DNA of 64,000 nt from Toxoplasma gondii ME49 (lineage: Eukaryota > Apicomplexa > Conoidasida > Eucoccidiorida > Sarcocystidae). Position numbers and translations under genes: made by a program. This document shows, piece after piece, positions 59,408-64,000 of this stretch. Positions within the stretch are counted from its first letter, which is position 1, and each line of letters starts with the position of its first letter. The DNA is taken from the NCBI RefSeq assembly GCF_000006565.2, contig NC_031469.1, positions 620,001-684,000 of the forward strand, written 5' to 3'. The notes beneath the pieces are model-generated. The model was given only the letters and a program-made list of their open reading frames with translations, did no database searches and had not been told where the DNA came from.

Positions 59408-61161
59408 GTAGGGGAAAAAGCGGACTGGTTCACAGGAGAGATGCGTAGACACATAAAGAGACAGATATGGAGTTGAAAAGCATGACAGCAGACAGCTGTA
59501 GATAAAGATAGATATAGATAAATATCTAGGCAGATAGATGGATAGATAGCGTTGTTGAATGGTAGGTAGATAGATATGTACATCCATCGGAGGCAGGGAA
59601 TATGAGAGAGGAAGCATGGTGAAAGCTGCGTCTTGTTTGTAGCATTTTATTTTTTTTGTGCTGCTGCTCTGTCTGTTGCGGTTGGGCGTTCTGTACATGC
59701 GCGGCTTCTTCGAGTCCTCTTCGACTCCTCTCAGCTGTGTTTGTGTTTGAATTGCCGATTTTCTGTGTAGGAGGACCCACTTTCGCAGGCGTCTTTGCAT
59801 TTCCAGTCTCCATAGAGACTCGCGTTTGTCTTCTCTCCCTCTCTTCGCGTTTTTCTCTTTCGACTGCTCTCTCGTTCGAGTTTCTCTGCGTGGTTTCTCT
59901 TCTTTCGGTTCTTCCCCGTCCTCGGCGAAGGCGAGTGGAAGCGTTTATGCTCTGGCGTCAGTCGACTGTCTCCTCGAAGGCGTTCCGTTTTCTTTCACAG
60001 GTTTTCGCCCAAGGCAGATGCAGGTTTTTCATGATTTTTACCTCACTCCGTGTCTCGCGTTTCCTCCTTCAAACGGATACGCGCTCTGCCTGCCTTCGAT
60101 CCGCGTCTTCTACAGGCTAGAGAGAAGATCCTTTTCGGCCACAAGCAGCGAGAAGACGCTGTGCATCAGCAGGTTCTCCGCCATCACCGCGACTTGGTGA
60201 GGAAGAAACAAACAGTCCGAGTTGCTGGCAAAGACCAGATTCGAACAGGCTGGACTCCCTGCGAGTAGCGCAGACTCAAGAGCAGTGGCGTAGAGATGGA
60301 AGAGCGTCTTTTTCACCCTACAGAGTGACATGCATTTGCAGAGCGAAGAAGACCGACAGCGACAGAAGCGTATAGGCAGACATCGCTAGATATAGGTGCA
60401 TAGATATATAAAGAGATATAGATGAATATAGGGAGATACAGAGAGAGATATACATAGATCGGAATAGAGGTACATGCACAAATACAGTTAGACAAACAGA
60501 CGGATATGTATATGGTTAGATATAGATGTAGGTAGATACAGAGAGTCACACATAGGTAATTGTAGACCGGTGAATATTCATAGATATGGATATCTGTAGA
60601 TTTCGATGCATGGGTATATGTATATATATGTATATAAGATAGCTAGAAAGGATGCACATGTACTCAATTCGTCCACTGGGATCGCGTTCGAGCGCTGCGT
60701 TGTCCATCTCGCATTCACAGCATGCTTGTGCGTTTCGTTTCTTTCTGTGTTACTCAGGCGCTTACGCATGCAGAAATTGCAGAGTGTGCCCGGCAGTTAG
60801 TCGCCGCTTCCAAGGGCGCGTCCCGGAAGCCATCTTCTGCGGTCAGTCGAAGTTCTCAGTTTCCTTCTGCAAGTTCAGGACAAAGCAGTCAAGGGAAAAG
60901 AGCCTCCGCCCGTGGTACGGCGCCGCTTTCTCCTGCGCCGGAGACTCTCTTCCTCGAAGAAATCGGTGAGAAATACCAAGGCAACGAAGGTACCTAGACC
61001 TAGTTGCTACATGAAGAGCCTGTTTTATCACCGTTTTGCGGCTGCCGTGACACACGATGCACACCTGTGCTTCTTTCTGATATATATAAATGTATTCTCT
61101 ACGTTTTGGATATACACAAGTATACTTAGATTACATGTGCTTCCTACAGGTATACATATGC

Positions 61162-61206
<45 letters not shown>

Positions 61207-63068
61207 CTCATACGTGCGCGGATATTGTCTACGTTCAGTGGCGGCCTAGACATTCAGACGATGTACATTTGAATTCCATTGATTTGCATCTGTTTAGGTA
61301 CGTTGCATGGTACTGAGATCCAGCATTTTTAGCTGTCTCTACCAGTCCAGTGTGGCAGTATATCTATGCACTTGCTCCTAGAGGTGTATGGAGAGGTATG
61401 CTCATAAAAAGAGCGAGACAAATCCATACATGCAATTCTTTATATAGGAAGCTCTATGAGAGTAGGTTGATGACGTACATCCGCAGAGAAAAAGAGGGAG
61501 AGGGGAAAAACAGAGAAGCACAAAGGTGATACGCGTTTTTCAGTCTCCGAGAATGGCGACAGAAGCGACGTTGAGGACGTCTCTGTCGCAGACTGGGCTT
61601 TTTCGAGGAAGTTTCGCAGTAAAAACACAAATCCTTGCATTAAATAAAGCGAATACGCATGCAACCATGTTCCAATTTGTTTCGCCTGCATGCTCGTTTC
61701 TGACGTGAACCACTGGGCAGAAAATGCAATGTGTGTGACATTTTCGTTTTCTGTTCAGGCGCTTTTGCGGCAGAGGTGGAGGAGGCCTACAGGCTTCAAC
61801 TGGACCTGCAGAATCGCCTCATCGCCGTCTATGTACGTTCTGCATTCGTCGCATCTCCCGTTTCATTTTTGCTTTTCAAAGTGGTTTCCTTCCGGCAAGC
61901 GTCCGTGTCTTTCGTTCTTCTTGGTCGTTCTTCTTGTTCGTTCTTCTTGTTCGTTCTTCTTGTTCGTTCTCCTTGTTCGTTTTTTCTGTTCGTTTTTTCT
62001 TGTTGGGCCTCTCGCGTCCTCAATGAGGCAAACTTCTCCGTTGTTCGCGCCGTTCTCCTTTGCATGTATTGTCCGCTTTGGGTTACGAGAGCAAACATAT
62101 GTCTCCGTTAGACGTCAGCAGGCATCAGTGCTTATCTGGAGTCGACAGGGCTCTTCCCGCTCTGTTCTCTGTCTCGTCGTGGACGTTGTTTGGTTTTTTT
62201 GGATCTCCAGAGGTCCTGTCGGAGTTCGTAGCGTGCCGGCAGCAGCCTGCTGCTGTCGATTTGTCTGCGAGTGCCTGGTGATTCGTTCGTCAATCCTTTC
62301 GAATCTATTTTCGACTTTCGTCTCTCCCTTCTTGTCGGCGTTCGCCTTCCTGCTTCTCGGGCAAGATTTTGGTAGTCGCCTGCAGACGCTTTTGAGACCC
62401 TGTGTTGTGTCCGCCTTCGGTTGATAAAAAAGAATTTCGAGGCTCGGTGCATGCAGAGGCACTTGTGCTGCCGGTGAGGCACTGTGGCAGCGTCGAGTTG
62501 CGGTGGTTCTGTCTTCCTGCCCGTCAAACAATTTCGATCGGGGCGTACCTGGTTGCCTGGCGGCGACGGTCAGGTTGTCCCCCGAGACAGAGATCGGCGC
62601 CGCGGAAATCTGGTCCGCAGGTCTGTCTTTGGTGCGTGCAGAGAGAGAGACTGTCGCCGTTCGATCGCGACGAGATGCAGCGAATTCTTGCGGTGTGGAT
62701 GGACAGGCCCTGCGAATGGAGTGTCGCGCGCGGAGGTGAGTTTTCAAGTCGAAAAAACAAGCCTGCCGCAGGGACAGACGCTCGCAAAGCGACGAGAAAC
62801 GCACTCAAGGAATGCAAGACACGGTGGCACAGAGAGAACGGTAGACAGGCCGTGAGCAAGAGATGAAGAAGAAGTTTTCGGAGCGAAAGGAGTCGCCTTT
62901 TTGTGTGGGCGTTTCCGCTCGACCAGAAGCTGTTAGGTCCTCTCGTTTTCGCTTTCGGTTGAAAAAGGTTTCTGTTTCCTTTTCCGTGGGGACTTTTCTT
63001 TCTCAAATGCAGGTCGCAGACAGACGATTCTGCGCGAGTTGAAGAAACACTTGCGGCTTCCTATTTGA
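58086..63068 (+). CDS. Uncharacterised helical protein, 222 aa, seven exons
   Basis: Exons 58086-58195, 58973-59018, 60117-60197, 60758-60965, 61759-61832, 62642-62735 and 63013-63068. All donors are GT (GTGAGC, GTAAGA, GTGAGG, GTGAGA, GTACGT, GTGAGT), all acceptors AG, and phases agree throughout with no stop until TGA at 63066-63068. The protein begins [19 protein letters not shown] and is largely alpha-helical: an N-terminal helical half (residues 1-79), a Ser/Ala-rich linker (about 100-140), then a C-terminal helical segment ([20 protein letters not shown], then [17 protein letters not shown]) and a basic end ([17 protein letters not shown]). There is no signal peptide in the classical sense, although the first 12 residues are hydrophobic and basic and could act in mitochondrial targeting. 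I do not recognise the family. The regular splicing and non-repetitive composition make it one of the most secure gene structures in the window. Confidence 0.82.
58340..58560. repeat. TA-rich tandem repeat, 60-bp period
   Basis: The block acgtataaatatgtataaaaacat recurs with a period of 60 bases (cg at 58429 and 58489), embedded in (ta)n. It lies in intron 1 of the 222-aa protein gene. Confidence 0.9.
58835..58846. promoter_or_regulatory. 12-bp palindrome GTGTACGTACAC
   Basis: Same core as the 18-bp palindrome at 23584-23601. It lies in intron 1 of the 222-aa protein gene, 127 bases before exon 2. A regulatory role is inferred. Confidence 0.3.
59368..59405. repeat. TA microsatellite
   Basis: (ta)n in intron 2 of the 222-aa protein gene. 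Degenerate gata/tagatata repeats follow at 59500-59580 and at 60380-60610 in the next intron. Confidence 0.93.
61150..61204. repeat. TA microsatellite
   Basis: (ta)n in intron 4 of the 222-aa protein gene. Confidence 0.93.
61911..62005. repeat. 13-bp minisatellite in intron 5
   Basis: Tandem gttcttcttgttc units, about five copies with the last ones degenerate, in the pyrimidine-rich intron that follows exon 5 of the 222-aa protein gene. Confidence 0.85.
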
Positions 63069-64000
63069 CAGAAGAGCGAGGGCGTCTGTCAGATGAACGA
63101 GGCGAGGATGACGAAGACAGAAGAACGCTTGTTCCCTCTAGCTGTTTCCGAAAGACTTGCAGAGGCGAAACATTGACGAGCATGCCTGTTGTCAAAGAGG
63201 CGTCGGTGTATACGTGTATGTTTTTATCAACTCATGTATATGTGTGTGTGGAAATGGAGAAAACGAGGAAGAGATTTCTAGAAGTATAAATAAAACTAGT
63301 ATTTTTCAGGTTGTGGGTTCACAGAACGGAGTACGGGTGAGCTTCTTTCGACCGTCCTGTAAAGTGAGAGGGCCGTGGGAAGTCGGGCCGTCTGTTGAGG
63401 TGTCTTGGATTTAGGCAAGTGAGACGCGACAACCTTTTCGTAGGCCAAACAACTTGGCGAAGAAGCTCGGGATCTCAAGCGCCTTTTATGGACGCATGCG
63501 TTGACCACGGAGTCCCCTCGTGCGTACAAACCGGTGGAAGAACTTCCTCGTGGAACAGCCGCAAAGCCGCTGTTGAGACATCGGGTGTCTGTCCACTGCG
63601 GCATGGACTGACGCATGCACTGAAAACCACAACTTTAGCCTGAAAAGTCGTCCGTCACGAGAGACGTTCTTGGCATCTGAAAAAAGGATCGCTCTGCTTC
63701 GGAAGGGCCGCGGCCTCTCACCGCCATTCTCCCGCTGTTCCTCTTATCCTCTAAAGCGGCGAAGGCTGCCTCAGCATCCATTTTCTCCTTCGCGCGATCT
63801 CCTGAGAGACATCAAATCTGTCTCTCAGCTGGATCTTTGCCCACACCAAATGCACTTGCAGACAGCCGGAGATCCAAACAAAACGGGAGGTACATACAGA
63901 TTGTTCTATTGCCGCGTAGATGTTGAGAGACAGCTGTAGAAAATCAATACTCCGGCAGCTATAGAAAAGTGAATAGATCTAAACAGATAGTAGATGGATA
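63069..64000. other. 3' flank with no supportable gene
   Basis: Only short frames occur, without domains or splice structure. It is probably 3' UTR and spacer. Confidence 0.45.

Overview
The window looks like nuclear DNA of a sarcocystid coccidian, that is Toxoplasma gondii or a close relative such as Hammondia or Neospora. The basis is intron-rich genes with GT..AG introns of about 0.1 to 1.5 kb, long pyrimidine-rich leaders in front of coding regions, AAAATGG-type start contexts, many long TA microsatellites in introns and spacers, Ser/Pro/Glu-rich low-complexity protein segments, and protein families known from apicomplexans. Species cannot be fixed from the sequence alone. No bacterial, viral, CRISPR, rRNA or tRNA feature was recognised.

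Layout from left to right. (1) 1-2.5 kb, minus: N-terminal part of a subtilisin-like protease, cut by the window edge. (2) 6.0-7.2 kb, plus: an uncharacterised 420-residue protein with a basic nuclear-localisation-like motif. (3) 10.5-12.7 kb, plus: a four-exon 210-residue prohibitin-like (SPFH) protein. (4) 15.1-18.9 kb, minus: a six-exon glutaredoxin-fold protein that lacks the redox cysteines and carries two CxxC pairs behind the domain. (5) 24.3-31.0 kb, plus: a seven-exon, about 1,215-residue secretory or membrane protein with a Pro-rich repeat, one membrane segment and a coiled coil. (6) 33.5-55.2 kb, minus: one very large gene with at least 22 exons, encoding a protein with EF-hand-like segments followed by many WD40 repeats, with the domain order of WDR49/WDR64. 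(7) 58.1-63.1 kb, plus: a seven-exon gene for a 222-residue helical protein that I do not recognise.

The exon chains of genes 3, 4, 5 and 7 were built by matching splice phase, and each total coding length is a multiple of three. In gene 6 most exon joins also agree in phase, but the stretch 46.9-48.6 kb and the C-terminus are incomplete. The genes do not form a pathway. They are ordinary neighbours in a eukaryotic chromosome.

The most striking anomaly is at 42.2-43.4 kb. A 20-N gap is followed by an inverted copy of 38.8-39.5 kb, which is fused through a 7-bp shared sequence to a direct copy of 41.8-42.2 kb. Removing 42225-43367 restores a continuous sequence and a clean intron of gene 6, so this is most likely a chimeric contig end and not biology. 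Long parts of the window (3.1-5.9, 7.3-9.4, 19-22.3, 31-32.6, 55.2-57.6 and 63.1-64 kb) hold no gene I can support.
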